This document shows positions 8,556 through 17,682 of a DNA stretch of 64,000 nt, one piece after another. Origin of the DNA: Catenulispora acidiphila DSM 44928 (GTDB lineage Bacteria; Actinomycetota; Actinomycetes; Streptomycetales; Catenulisporaceae); NCBI RefSeq assembly GCF_000024025.1, contig NC_013131.1, positions 8,660,229 through 8,724,228 on the forward strand, written 5' to 3'. A program made the position numbers and the translations under genes. The notes beneath the pieces are model-generated. The model did not search any database, was not told the origin of the DNA, and was given only the letters and a program-made list of their open reading frames with translations. The stretch's first letter is position 1. Each line of letters opens with the position of its first letter.

Positions 8556-9340
8556 TCAGTCGAAGACGAGGTCAAACTGCTCCGACTGACTGATCGATGT
8601 CTTGCTGGCGATCAACGGTGAAGCGCCGCCATTGGGCGCGGTCACGATGTCGTTGTTCGCATGGGAGCGCAGGCTCACGCTGCCGATGCCGTTGGCGACG
8701 AGGGTGAACTCCTCCCACGGACCGATCGTGGTGCGGTTGGCGATCAGCGGCGAGGCGCCGGTGTTGTCCGCCGTCACGATGTCGCTGTTGGCGTGCGAGC
8801 GCAGGCTCACGCCGCCGTCCGCGTCGGGGATCAGGTCGAAGGTCTCCCACGGACCGACCGCGGTGCGGTTGGCGATCAGCGGCGCCGCACCGGCGTTGTC
8901 CGCCGTCACGATGTCGTTGTTCGCGTGCGCCCGCAGGCTGACCGGCACGGTGTCCTGGACGAGGTCGAACTCCTCCCAGGGACCGACGGACGTGCGGTTC
9001 GCGATCAACGGCGAGGCGCCGGCGTTGTCTGCGGTCACGATGTCCTGGTTGGTGTAGGAACGAAGGCTGACACTGCCGTCGGCGTTGTGGATCAGCCCGA
9101 ACACTTCCCAGTTGCCGACGCCGCCCCGGTTGGCGATCAGCGGTGCGGCGCCGTCGTTGTCGGCGGTGACCCAGTTGTTGTCGCCCAAGGACTTCAGGTT
9201 CACCGTGCCGTCGGTGCCGGTGACCATCTCGAACTGCTCGGCCTTGCCGATCGAGGTGGCGTCCGCGATCAGGGACGTGGTGGTGTTCGGCGCGTCGACG
9301 TAGCGGCCGTTGGCGTGCGCCTTGAGGCTGATCACCGACG
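8556..9340 (-). repeat. About 125-bp coding repeats (six units)
   Basis: Six imperfect copies of a unit of about 125 bp encode the fascin-like repeats of the GH54 enzyme. The middle four are the most alike, especially around the codons for DIVTADN and PLIANR, which points to recent unit duplication or conversion. Confidence 0.75.
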
Positions 9341-10475
9341 CGGTGGTGCTGAACGTGGTCGTGTTGTTGGCGTAGCCGGCCGCGTTCACGTTGGCCTGGA
9401 CCGCGTTCTCGGTCGCGTCCGAGGGGAATCCGGTGGTGACCGCGCCCTCGAAGAACTCGCCCTTGCCCAGGTCGCTGTTATCGCCGCCGGTGCCCAGCTC
9501 GATGGAGGGCTGCACCTTCATCGGGTTGTAGCCGTTGGGCAGCGCGCCGGAGTAGGCCTGGGTCAGTCCCCCGGATTGGCCGTTGCCGTATTTCAGCGTG
9601 AAGTTGGTCGTGCCGTTGTTCTTCTCCCAGGCGGTCACGAACGAGCCGGTCTCGCTGGGGATGCTCGCCGGGTTCGGACCCGCGGCGCTGAAGTACATGC
9701 CGTTCTCGAGGTCGCCGCCGACCCAGGGACCGGTGCCGGAGCAGCCGCCGGTCCAGCAGGCGGTGCCGTAGTAGATCGCGTTCATGGTCGCGTTGCCGTC
9801 GTCGCTGTCGTTGGTCTCGGCGGAGCCGAAGTCGAAGCAGCAGCTGCCGCTGGTCAGGTTCGACGAGGTGAGCATGTACTCGCCTTCGGGCTGCGAGCCC
9901 GTGGGCACGTTCTTGGCCGCGTTGTTGCGGTATCCGGTACCGACAGAGTTCACGAGCACGCCGTAGGCCGCCTGGCCGCCGACGGTCACCGGCAGCGCCA
10001 TCGCGTTCGCGCCGATATCCGCGCCGTTCGCGGCGGGACCGCCGAGTCCGCCGGAGCAGCCGGCGCAGGCCTTGCCGGGCGAGATCGGGAGGTTGTTGGC
10101 GTTCGCGGTCTGATCGTAGAGCAGCGTGATGGTGCACGTCGTGCCGGAGCAGAACGAGACCTGCGGCGCCGAGTTGGCCACGCCGCCGGCGGCGCGCAGA
10201 CCGATGTTCAGGGTGCTGTTGTCCGACGCACGCTGGATTTGGTACAGCGGCCCGTTGTACGAGCCGAACATGGCGCGCGTGGTGCTGTAGGCGGCTTCAC
10301 AGGGGGTGTTGCCCGAGGCGTAGATGTCGCACGGCGCCGACACGGCCGCCGCGGCCTTCGTCGTGGACGTGCCGAACACCGGCACGGCCACCGCGATCGC
10401 CATCGCTATCAGGAACGCGGCCACCAACCGCGTTCCGCGTCGGAGTCTTGGCAGGAAAAGCACGAACACCTCCAT
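8556..10475 (-). CDS. Secreted GH54 alpha-L-arabinofuranosidase with six fascin-like repeats
   Basis: Exported enzyme removing arabinofuranosyl side chains from hemicellulose. After a signal peptide the GH54 catalytic domain starts with PCDIYASGNTPCEAAYSTTRA and runs about 320 residues. The nucleophile Glu is expected in DFGSAETN and the acid/base Asp in GGDNSDLGKGEFFEG, both present; Cys pairs including the vicinal CC are conserved. Instead of the usual CBM42 the C-terminus has six repeats of about 42 residues (SVSLRSHANNDIVTADN type), like a fascin beta-trefoil. The start is uncertain: ATG at 10475 precedes the hydrophobic segment, but there is no strong ribosome site and the frame stays open to 10523. 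Confidence 0.85.
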   Translation of the reverse strand: MEVFVLFLPRLRRGTRLVAAFLIAMAIAVAVPVFGTSTTKAAAAVSAPCDIYASGNTPCEAAYSTTRAMFGSYNGPLYQIQRASDNSTLNIGLRAAGGVANSAPQVSFCSGTTCTITLLYDQTANANNLPISPGKACAGCSGGLGGPAANGADIGANAMALPVTVGGQAAYGVLVNSVGTGYRNNAAKNVPTGSQPEGEYMLTSSNLTSGSCCFDFGSAETNDSDDGNATMNAIYYGTACWTGGCSGTGPWVGGDLENGMYFSAAGPNPASIPSETGSFVTAWEKNNGTTNFTLKYGNGQSGGLTQAYSGALPNGYNPMKVQPSIELGTGGDNSDLGKGEFFEGAVTTGFPSDATENAVQANVNAAGYANNTTTFSTTASVISLKAHANGRYVDAPNTTTSLIADATSIGKAEQFEMVTGTDGTVNLKSLGDNNWVTADNDGAAPLIANRGGVGNWEVFGLIHNADGSVSLRSYTNQDIVTADNAGASPLIANRTSVGPWEEFDLVQDTVPVSLRAHANNDIVTADNAGAAPLIANRTAVGPWETFDLIPDADGGVSLRSHANSDIVTADNTGASPLIANRTTIGPWEEFTLVANGIGSVSLRSHANNDIVTAPNGGASPLIASKTSISQSEQFDLVFD

Positions 10476-10870
10476 CGAATCAGGCTCATGACGTCGAAGC
10501 TGCGGCCGGTTGCCAGGGCACATGTTTCGACTGACTACGTGTGTAAGTCAAGAGCCTGAGCACGATTTCTGATGAAGTTTCGAACGATCATCGATATAAG
10601 AGTGCCCACAGAGTGGACAGGCGGCGCCTCGACTGCCTGATTTCGACGTATCCAGACCCCGCGACGCAGCACGTCGAGGCCGCCGGGACATCTTGACGGG
10701 ACCCCGGATCGCGAGTTCAATCACGACGTGAATTAAGCCGGGTGCGGCCGGTGATCCACAGCGCTCCTGTCCGCGTGGCTACCGCGAACCGGTCCGTCTT
10801 CCCCTCGAACCACGGGGTGATTCAGCCTGCTCCATCACCAGAAAGACAAATCAACACAAGGCAGGAGAAG
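10476..10870. promoter_or_regulatory. Divergent promoter region between two secreted hydrolases
   Basis: 395 bp without a convincing gene. On the plus strand TTGACG (10693-10698) and TTCAAT (10716-10721) with a 17-bp spacer make a reasonable sigma-70-type promoter for the CBM6 enzyme. A dyad TCACG-A-CGTGA (10721-10731) overlaps the expected start point and may be an operator. GCCTCGAC/GTCGAGGC arms also flank the block at about 10626-10680. Promoter elements for the minus-strand GH54 gene are not clear. Confidence 0.45.
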
Positions 10871-13627
10871 ATGAGACACTTGCGCATCACGCGACTGCTC
10901 GCACCCGGCTCCCCCACGCCGCGTCGAGCCGGCAAAGCGGGAAGTGCGGGCCTCGGCCTGGCGGTGGTCGCCGCCCTGACGCTGATCGGCTCGCCCTCCG
11001 TCGCCCACGCAGCGGGCGGAGGTCCCTACGGCGGGACCGCCGCCGCAGTGCCCGGGACGATCCAGGCCGAGAACTACGACACCGGCGGCCAAGGCGTGGC
11101 GTACAACGTCGCCACGGTCAACGGTTCGGCCAACAGCTACCGGTCCGACGGCGTCGACCTCGAAGCGACCACGGACACCGGCGGCGGGAACGACCTCGGC
11201 TGGACGGCGTCCGGGCAGTGGTTCGACTACACCGTGAACGTCGCCTCGGCCGGGACCTACTCGGTGAGCCTGCGGCTGGCCTCCCCCAGCGGCGTGACCG
11301 ACGGTCTGCACATCGCCACCACCTCCGGCACGAACCTGTCGGGCGCGGTGAACGTGCCGGCGACCGGCGACTGGCAGGCCTGGACGACCGTGACGGCGTC
11401 CGTCACGCTGGCGGCCGGACAGCAGACGCTGGTCGTGGACCAGGACAACGGAGGCTGGAACCTCAACAGCCTGACGTTCGCCGGCAACTCCGGTCCCTAC
11501 GGCGGCACGCCCGCCGCGGTCCCCGGGACGGTGCAGGCTGAGAACTACGACACCGGTGGCCAGGGCTCGGCGTACAACGTCGCCGCGGTCAACGGTTCGG
11601 CCAACACCTACCGGTCCGACGGCGTCGACCTCGAAGCGACCACGGACACCGGCGGCGGGTACGACGTCGGCTGGACGGCGAGCGGACAGTGGTTCAAGTA
11701 CACGGTCAACGTCGCCACGGCGGGCCAGTACACGGTCGGTCTGCGGCTGGCCTCGGTCAGCGGCGCGACGGACGGTCTGCACATCGCCGGCTCGTCCGGG
11801 ACGAACCTGTCCGGCAACGTCGACGTCCCGGCGACCGGCGGCTGGCAGACCTGGACCACGGTGTCGGCGAACGTCACGCTCCCGGCGGGACAGCAGACCC
11901 TGACCGTCGCCCAGGACAACGGCGGCTGGAACCTCAACAGCCTGGCCTTCACCGCCGGCGGCGGCTGCGGGACCAGCTGCGGCGGTACGCCGAACTTCGG
12001 CCCGAACGTGCTGGTCTTCGACCCCTCGATGTCGGCGAGCACGATCCAGAACCAGATCAACACTGTCTACAACGCTCAGCAGAGCAATGAGATGGGCACG
12101 AACCGCTACGCCATCCTGTTCAAGCCGGGCACGTACAACGAGGACGTGCCGGTCGGCTTCTACACGCAGGTGCTCGGCCTCGGGCAGTCCCCGACGCAGA
12201 CCACGATCACCGGTGGCGGCGTCCACGCGGACGCCAACTGGAACGGCGGCAACGCGACGATCAACTTCTGGCGGGACGCGGAGAACCTGACCGACTCCCC
12301 GTCCTCCGGTAACACGGTGTGGGCGACTTCTCAGGCGACACCGCTGCGCCGGATGAACATCAACGGCTCGCTGGCGCTGTCGCTCAACGGCTACTCCTCC
12401 GGCGGCTTCGTCGGCGACTCGGTGGTCACCGGCCAGGTCAGCTCCGGCAGCCAGCAGCAGTACATGTCGCGCAACGACCAGTTCGGCAGCTGGAACGGGG
12501 CGAACTGGAACATGGTGTTCACCGGCTCCACCGGTGTGCCCGGCAACAGCTTCCCGAACCCGCCGGACACCTCGGTCGCGACCTCGCCGACGATCTCGGA
12601 GAAGCCGTACCTGTACGTCGACGGCTCCGGCGGCTGGAACGTCTTCGTCCCCGGCAACCAGGCGAACCGGTCGGGCACCAGCTGGCGCACCGGCAGCACG
12701 CCCGGCTCCTCACTGCCGATCAGCTCCTTCTACATCGCGCATCCGGGCGACTCCGTCGCGACGATCAATGCCGCGCTCGCAGCCGGGCAGAACCTGCTGT
12801 TCACCCCGGGGATCTACCAGGTCAACGGCACGATCAACGTGACGCGGCCGGACACCGTGGTGCTCGGCCTCGGTCTGGCCACGCTGGTGTCCAACGGCGG
12901 CAACACGGTCCTGTCGACCGCGGATGTCAACGGCATCCGGATCGCCGGGCTGATGGTCGACGCGGGCACGACCAACTCCCAGACGCTCATCCAGATCGGC
13001 CCGTCGGGCTCGTCCGCCAGCCACGCGAGCGACCCGACCGTGCTGTCCGACGTGTTCGCCCGCATCGGCGGCGCGACGGTCGGCCGGGCGACGCAGACGC
13101 TGGTCGTCAACAGCGCCAACGTGATCGGCGACGACCTGTGGCTGTGGCGCGCCGACCACGGCAACGGCGGGACGGTCGGCTGGTCGACCAACACCGCCGC
13201 CAACGGGTTGGTGGTCAACGGAGCCAACGTCACGATCTACGGCTTGGCCGTCGAGCACTATCAGGCGGTCCAGGTGCAGTGGAACGGCAGCGGCGGGAAG
13301 GACTACTTCTACCAGAGCGAGATGCCGTACGACGTCCCGAACCAGGGGTCGTGGATGGACGGCTCGGCGCGCGGCTACCCGTCGTTCGCCGTGGGCGGCT
13401 CGGCGACCGGCTTCCAGGGGTACGGGCTCGGCGTGTACTGCTTCTTCAGCACGAACAACAGCGTCGTGTCGGACAACGCGTTCACGTCTGCGGCCTCCGG
13501 TGCCAGCTGGCACGACCTGGTGACGGTGTCGATCACGAACGCCGGGGCGATCGAGAACGTCATCAACGGGGTCGGTGGCAAGACGCCGACGAACACTTCG
13601 GCGGTGGATCTGACGAGTTACCCGTAG
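10871..13627 (+). CDS. Secreted CBM6-CBM6-beta-helix glycoside hydrolase (probably GH87-like)
   Basis: 918 residues. A signal peptide (ends about residue 45, SVAHAA) is followed by two nearly identical CBM6 domains starting PGTIQAENYDTGGQG and PGTVQAENYDTGGQG. From about residue 385 comes a right-handed beta-helix-type domain (NFGPNVLVFDPSMSASTIQNQ, VGFYTQVLGLGQSP, GDDLWLWRADHG). Proteins with this catalytic part are often mislabelled 'adenylyl cyclase' or 'coagulation factor 5/8'; from memory it matches GH87 alpha-1,3-glucanases, with the GDD pair as candidate catalytic Asps. The start ATG has AGGAGA 3-8 nt upstream; the longer open frame lacks that. The GH87 assignment is an inference. Confidence 0.75.
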   Translation: MRHLRITRLLAPGSPTPRRAGKAGSAGLGLAVVAALTLIGSPSVAHAAGGGPYGGTAAAVPGTIQAENYDTGGQGVAYNVATVNGSANSYRSDGVDLEATTDTGGGNDLGWTASGQWFDYTVNVASAGTYSVSLRLASPSGVTDGLHIATTSGTNLSGAVNVPATGDWQAWTTVTASVTLAAGQQTLVVDQDNGGWNLNSLTFAGNSGPYGGTPAAVPGTVQAENYDTGGQGSAYNVAAVNGSANTYRSDGVDLEATTDTGGGYDVGWTASGQWFKYTVNVATAGQYTVGLRLASVSGATDGLHIAGSSGTNLSGNVDVPATGGWQTWTTVSANVTLPAGQQTLTVAQDNGGWNLNSLAFTAGGGCGTSCGGTPNFGPNVLVFDPSMSASTIQNQINTVYNAQQSNEMGTNRYAILFKPGTYNEDVPVGFYTQVLGLGQSPTQTTITGGGVHADANWNGGNATINFWRDAENLTDSPSSGNTVWATSQATPLRRMNINGSLALSLNGYSSGGFVGDSVVTGQVSSGSQQQYMSRNDQFGSWNGANWNMVFTGSTGVPGNSFPNPPDTSVATSPTISEKPYLYVDGSGGWNVFVPGNQANRSGTSWRTGSTPGSSLPISSFYIAHPGDSVATINAALAAGQNLLFTPGIYQVNGTINVTRPDTVVLGLGLATLVSNGGNTVLSTADVNGIRIAGLMVDAGTTNSQTLIQIGPSGSSASHASDPTVLSDVFARIGGATVGRATQTLVVNSANVIGDDLWLWRADHGNGGTVGWSTNTAANGLVVNGANVTIYGLAVEHYQAVQVQWNGSGGKDYFYQSEMPYDVPNQGSWMDGSARGYPSFAVGGSATGFQGYGLGVYCFFSTNNSVVSDNAFTSAASGASWHDLVTVSITNAGAIENVINGVGGKTPTNTSAVDLTSYP

Positions 13628-13662
13628 CCGGTAGCCGGTGACCCGTAGCCCGTAGCCCGTAG
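13621..13662 (+). repeat. Six 7-bp units copying the gene's last codon and stop
   Basis: The gene ends in CCG TAG. CCCGTAG (13621-13627) is followed without gaps by CCGGTAG, CCGGTGA and three more CCCGTAG. Every unit carries a stop triplet, and period 7 places stops in all three frames. Confidence 0.9.
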
Positions 13663-13684
13663 TAGCCGACGGTAGTCGGGACCG

Positions 13685-13728
13685 GTTCCCAGCGTGCGCC
13701 CGTACAGGGGCGGGGGCACGCTGGGAAC
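13685..13728 (+). terminator. Hairpin terminator after the beta-helix enzyme
   Basis: GTTCCCAGCGTGC (13685-13697) pairs perfectly with GCACGCTGGGAAC (13716-13728); 18-nt GC-rich loop, no U-tract. Confidence 0.6.
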
Positions 13729-13806
13729 ACAGCAGTTCACGGCGCTGTTGATCGCGAAGCCGTCGGGACTGATCCCGGGGCTGGTCTTCGACAGAGGTGA
13801 GACGCC

Positions 13807-14793
13807 ATGCGGGCGATGGTTCTTCGGGAGTTCGGCGGCGCGCTGGTCGCGGTGGACCAGGAGGTGCCCGCGGCCGGTGAGGGGCAGGTCCTGGTGCGCG
13901 TCGAGGCCAGCGGGGTGAATCCGCTGGACACCAAGATCCGCGCCGGGCGCGCCGCACACGCGCGGAACACGCTGCCCGCCGTGCTCGGTCTCGACCTCGC
14001 CGGCGTGGTCGAGCAGGTCGGCGCCGGGGTGAGCTCCTTCGCGCCCGGCGATGAGGTGTACGGGCTGACCGGCGGCGTCGGCGACCTGCAGGGGTCGCTC
14101 GCCGAGTTCGCCGCGGTCGACGCGCGGCTGCTCGCGCTTAAGCCGCGCACGCTCGACATGCGGGAGGCCGCGGCGTTGCCGCTCGTGGCGATCACCGCGT
14201 GGGAGGGCTTGGTGGACCGGGCGAACGTGCGGCCGGGGCACAAGGTTCTGGTGCACGGCGGCGCCGGGGGGATCGGGCATGTCGCCGTGCAGCTCGCGCG
14301 GGCGCGGGGTGCCGAGGTGTTCGCGACGGGGTCCGGGGCGAGCCTCGAGGTCATCCGCGGCTATGGCGCCACGCCGATCGACTACACGGTCGGCGACGTC
14401 GAGGCCTATGTGGCCGAGCACACCGGTGGTGTGGGCTTCGACGTCATCTTCGACACCGTCGGCGGGGCGACGCTGGACGCCTCGTTCGCCGCGGTGCGCA
14501 CGTACACCGGGCACGTTGTCAGTGCTCTGGGTTGGGGTTCGCACAGCCTGGCGCCGCTGTCGTTCCGCGGCGCCACCTACTCCGGCGTCTTCACGCTGCT
14601 GCCGATGCTCACCGGACAGGGCCGGGAGCACCACGGCGAGATCCTGACCGCGGTGAGCGAGCTGGTCGACGCCGGACAGCTGCGGCCGCGGCTGGACGAG
14701 CGGGTCTACGCGCTCGGCGAGGTCGCCGAGGCGCACGCCGCGGTGGAGTCGGGCGCGCGGGGCGGGAAGGTCGTGGTGAGTGTCCGGGGCTGA
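13807..14793 (+). CDS. NADPH:quinone oxidoreductase-type medium-chain dehydrogenase
   Basis: 328-residue MDR-superfamily enzyme that should reduce quinones or enones with NADPH. The GroES-like domain covers about residues 1-120. The Rossmann domain carries VLVHGGAGGIGHVAVQLARARGA, the nucleotide-binding AxxGxGxxAxQ-type signature of quinone oxidoreductases. Catalytic zinc ligands are absent, as expected for this zinc-free subgroup. It stands between a terminator hairpin and efeO. Its last three codons and stop begin a four-unit 17-bp tandem repeat. Confidence 0.85.
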   Translation: MRAMVLREFGGALVAVDQEVPAAGEGQVLVRVEASGVNPLDTKIRAGRAAHARNTLPAVLGLDLAGVVEQVGAGVSSFAPGDEVYGLTGGVGDLQGSLAEFAAVDARLLALKPRTLDMREAAALPLVAITAWEGLVDRANVRPGHKVLVHGGAGGIGHVAVQLARARGAEVFATGSGASLEVIRGYGATPIDYTVGDVEAYVAEHTGGVGFDVIFDTVGGATLDASFAAVRTYTGHVVSALGWGSHSLAPLSFRGATYSGVFTLLPMLTGQGREHHGEILTAVSELVDAGQLRPRLDERVYALGEVAEAHAAVESGARGGKVVVSVRG

Positions 14794-14849
14794 TGTGCGT
14801 CCGGGGCTGGTGAGCGCCCGCCGCTGATGTGCGTCTGCGGCTGAGGCCA
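14782..14849 (+). repeat. Four 17-bp units starting inside the gene and spanning its stop
   Basis: Units begin at 14782, 14799, 14816 and 14833, consensus GTCCGGGGCTGATGTGC. Unit 1 is the last three codons plus the TGA of the oxidoreductase gene. The TGA is kept in units 3 and 4 and is TGG in unit 2. Confidence 0.85.
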
Positions 14850-14898
14850 ACACTCGGCAAAGCGCGGATGAATTCCGCGTTCTGCCCGTTTCGTACAA

Positions 14899-14914
14899 CT
14901 AAGGATGCCCTAAG
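14899..14914 (+). promoter_or_regulatory. Weak iron-box-like element upstream of efeO
   Basis: CTAAG occurs twice (14899-14903 and 14910-14914) within CTAAGG-AT-GCCCTAAG, which resembles the repeated CCTAA elements of IdeR/DmdR sites. It lies 35-50 bp before the chosen efeO start. The match is partial; the location is the main argument. Confidence 0.3.
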
Positions 14915-14948
14915 CTCGGCGGCGAACCCGTTCCGGACGCTCGCCACG

Positions 14949-16184
14949 ATGGGGCTCCCCTTGTCCAAGATCTCGCCCGGCCTGGCTTCGCCGAAGGTCG
15001 TCCTGCCGCTGGCCGCCGCTGTCGTGGCGTTCGCGGCGGTCGCCGGCACGGCGGCGCACCACTCGCCCGCCAAGCCGAAGTACGCGGCCGGGCTGCCGTC
15101 CGACGCGCTGACGGTCGACGTGTACGACTGCGGCGCGAACTGGACCTCGCCGAAGCCGGGCAAGCAGAACCTGCTGATCGCCAACACCGGGATCGAGACG
15201 ACCGAGGTGTACCTGGTCGATCCCGGCAGCGGCGCGATCTACGGCGAGCTCGTCGGGCTCGCCCCCGGCACCAGCGACCAGATGCCGGTCGTGCTCGGCG
15301 CCGGCACGTACGCCCTGCGCTGCTGGCCCGCCGACGCCGACCCGGTCACCGGCCCGCCGGTCCGCGTCACCGGCAGCGCGTCGGGCACGATGGCCGGAAC
15401 GGTGACGCCAGGCGTGCTCCCGGTCACGCGCGAGGATCTGACCGCGCCGGTGAAGCAGTACCAGGCGTACGTCGAAGGCGGCCTGGCCACACTGAAACCG
15501 CTGGTCCAGAAACTCCAGAACGACCTCGCCGCCGGCAACCTGGACGCCGCGCGCGCCGACTGGACCCCCGCGCACCAGCAGTACGAACGCCTCGGCGGCG
15601 CGTACGACGCCTTCGGCGACCTCGGCGACGCGATCGACGGACTCCCCACCGACCTCCCCGCCGGCGTCAACGACCCCGCCTTCACCGGCTTCCACCGCAT
15701 CGAGTACGGACTCTGGCACAACCAGACCGCCACGCAGCTGACCACCCCCGCCGCCGACCTCGCGACCGCAGTCGACAAGCTGGCCACCGAATTCCCCAGC
15801 GCCCAGATCGACCCCCTGGCACTGGGACTGCGCACCCACGAAATCCTGGAGGACGCAGTCCGCTTCGAACTGTCCGACCAAAGCAATCAAGGCAGCGGCA
15901 CCACCCTGGCCACAATCGACGCGAACATCGACGGCACCCAAAGCCTCCTCAGCATCCTGCGCCCGATCCTCACCCCGCGCGACCCCGACCTCCCCCGCAT
16001 CGACGCCGCCCTGACCCACCTACGCACCCTCGCCGAAGCACAGCACCACCCCGACGGCTCCTGGACACCGCTCACGCACCTCACCACCACCCAGCGCGAG
16101 GCACTGAACTCAGCAGCCGGCGGCGCGGTGGAGCTGCTGGCGCCGGTCGCGACGATCTGCGAACCCCGGCTGGCCAAATCGTGA
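14949..16184 (+). CDS. efeO: EfeO-like imelysin-family iron-uptake lipoprotein/periplasmic protein
   Basis: Extracytoplasmic component of EfeUOB-type iron uptake. A signal-like hydrophobic segment ([22 protein letters not shown]) is followed by a cupredoxin-like domain (about residues 55-145) and the M75/imelysin domain with the HxxE motif in FHRIEYGLW. The ATG at 14949 is chosen because the signal peptide starts there and the iron-box-like element would otherwise be inside the gene; there is no strong ribosome site. EfeB follows 139 bp downstream, but no EfeU permease gene is next to it. Confidence 0.85.
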   Translation: MGLPLSKISPGLASPKVVLPLAAAVVAFAAVAGTAAHHSPAKPKYAAGLPSDALTVDVYDCGANWTSPKPGKQNLLIANTGIETTEVYLVDPGSGAIYGELVGLAPGTSDQMPVVLGAGTYALRCWPADADPVTGPPVRVTGSASGTMAGTVTPGVLPVTREDLTAPVKQYQAYVEGGLATLKPLVQKLQNDLAAGNLDAARADWTPAHQQYERLGGAYDAFGDLGDAIDGLPTDLPAGVNDPAFTGFHRIEYGLWHNQTATQLTTPAADLATAVDKLATEFPSAQIDPLALGLRTHEILEDAVRFELSDQSNQGSGTTLATIDANIDGTQSLLSILRPILTPRDPDLPRIDAALTHLRTLAEAQHHPDGSWTPLTHLTTTQREALNSAAGGAVELLAPVATICEPRLAKS

Positions 16185-16323
16185 GGAAACGCCAGCACGC
16201 GCCAAGCAGTTCGCGAACACCTTCGCCCGCACCGCCAATGCCAGGTACCGCGCCGCTCACACCGACGATGGCCGCACCCCGAATCACCCGCCCCACGCTC
16301 GAATTCTCACCCGGGAGCATCCG

Positions 16324-17574
16324 ATGACCGCCTCGATCGGCCGCCGATCTCTGCTCCGTGCTGCTGGTATCGGGGGTGCTGCGGCTGCCGCTACTGCTGC
16401 TGGGACCGGTGTTGCGTTGACTCGCGACACCGCTTCGGCTGCTGCTGTCTCCGATGGTGCTGTTGTTGCGCCCGCGCCTGCGCCTTCGTTTCGTGGGCCG
16501 CATCAGGCTGGTGTGCTGCGGGCGGCGGCGCCGGCGACGATCATGCTGGCGCTGGATGTCACCGCGGCTGACAAGGCTGGGCTCGTTGAGCTCTTTCGGA
16601 CGCTCACTGCTCGCGCGGCTTTTCTCACCTCGGGTGGGCTGCCGGATCAGGTGGGGGTTGCCGGGCCGCCGAGTGATTCGGGGACGCTGGGGCCGGAGGT
16701 TGCTGCTGACAATTTGACGGTGACGCTGGGGGTTGGGTCCTCGTTGTTCGACGGGCGGTTCGGGCTGGCTTCACGCAAGCCGGCCGGGTTGTTTCCGATG
16801 CCGGTGTTCCCGAATGACGACCTTGATCAGGGGCAGTGTCATGGCGATTTGAGTCTTCAGCTCTCGGCTGATCACAGTGACACCGTGTTGCACGCTTTGC
16901 GCGACATCATGCGCGGGGTTCGGGGTGCGGCGCAGATTCGGTGGCGGATCGACGGCTTCGTCAGTCCGCCGCGTCCTTGGGGGACGCCGCGGAATCACTT
17001 CGGGTTCATGGACGGGACTGCCAATCCCGATGTCGCCGACGCGGCTCAGATGGGCCGGTTGGTGTGGGTGGATCCGGCGAGAAATCCGGCGTGGGCGGTC
17101 GGGGGCAGCTATCTGAGTGTGCGGTTGATCCGGATGTTGACCGAGTTCTGGGACCGGGTGTCGCTCGGGGAGCAGGAGAACATGTTCGGGCGGCGGCGCG
17201 GGAGCGGGGCTCCGTTGTCCGGGCATGTGGAGACCGATGCGCCGGACTACTCCAATGACCCCACCGGGGAGACGATCCCGCTGACCAGTCACATCCGGTT
17301 GGCCAATCCGCGGAGCGCGGCCACCGACGGTTCGCGGATCCTGCGGCGCGGCCACAACTACGACCGCGGGGTCGATCCGAACGGCGACCTCGACATGGGT
17401 CTGATCTTCACGTGCTACCAGCAGGACGTGCACCGGCAGTTCGAGACGGTGCAGAACCGCCTGAGCGGAGAGCCGCTGGCCGATTACATCGCGCCGTTCG
17501 GCGGCGGGTATTTCTTGGTACTCCCGGGTGTTTCGCCGGGTTCGGACTTCTTCGGGTCGGCGCTGCTGGCGTGA
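16324..17574 (+). CDS. efeB: EfeB-like Dyp-type haem peroxidase, Tat-exported
   Basis: Haem peroxidase/deferrochelatase partner of EfeO. The Tat signal [17 protein letters not shown] is at residues 7-23. The Dyp signature GxxDG is present as [10 protein letters not shown], with later [10 protein letters not shown] supplying the proximal His region. 416 residues is typical. GGGAG upstream supports the ATG. Codon choice differs from the neighbours: roughly 16324-17200 is rich in T-ending codons (GCT, GGT, GTT), suggesting a different history from efeO. The protein should be folded with haem in the cytoplasm and exported. Confidence 0.92.
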   Translation: MTASIGRRSLLRAAGIGGAAAAATAAGTGVALTRDTASAAAVSDGAVVAPAPAPSFRGPHQAGVLRAAAPATIMLALDVTAADKAGLVELFRTLTARAAFLTSGGLPDQVGVAGPPSDSGTLGPEVAADNLTVTLGVGSSLFDGRFGLASRKPAGLFPMPVFPNDDLDQGQCHGDLSLQLSADHSDTVLHALRDIMRGVRGAAQIRWRIDGFVSPPRPWGTPRNHFGFMDGTANPDVADAAQMGRLVWVDPARNPAWAVGGSYLSVRLIRMLTEFWDRVSLGEQENMFGRRRGSGAPLSGHVETDAPDYSNDPTGETIPLTSHIRLANPRSAATDGSRILRRGHNYDRGVDPNGDLDMGLIFTCYQQDVHRQFETVQNRLSGEPLADYIAPFGGGYFLVLPGVSPGSDFFGSALLA

Positions 17575-17682
17575 AACAGCAGTTCTCGTGCCTCAGAATT
17601 CTCACGCGATTCCCAGCGAGTTCACTGCGGTTGTCGAGACTGTCCCCGGAAAACCGGCAAGACCTCTCAGGGAGAAGAACCG

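Noticed and set aside
10716-10734. GTTCAA...GTGAAT resembling the uronate dyad
   Set aside because: The spacer is 7 bp rather than 4 and the arms differ; kept only as a local dyad at a promoter.
10871-13627. Adenylyl cyclase activity for the CBM6 protein
   Set aside because: No cyclase catalytic motifs; signal peptide and carbohydrate-binding domains place it outside the cell.
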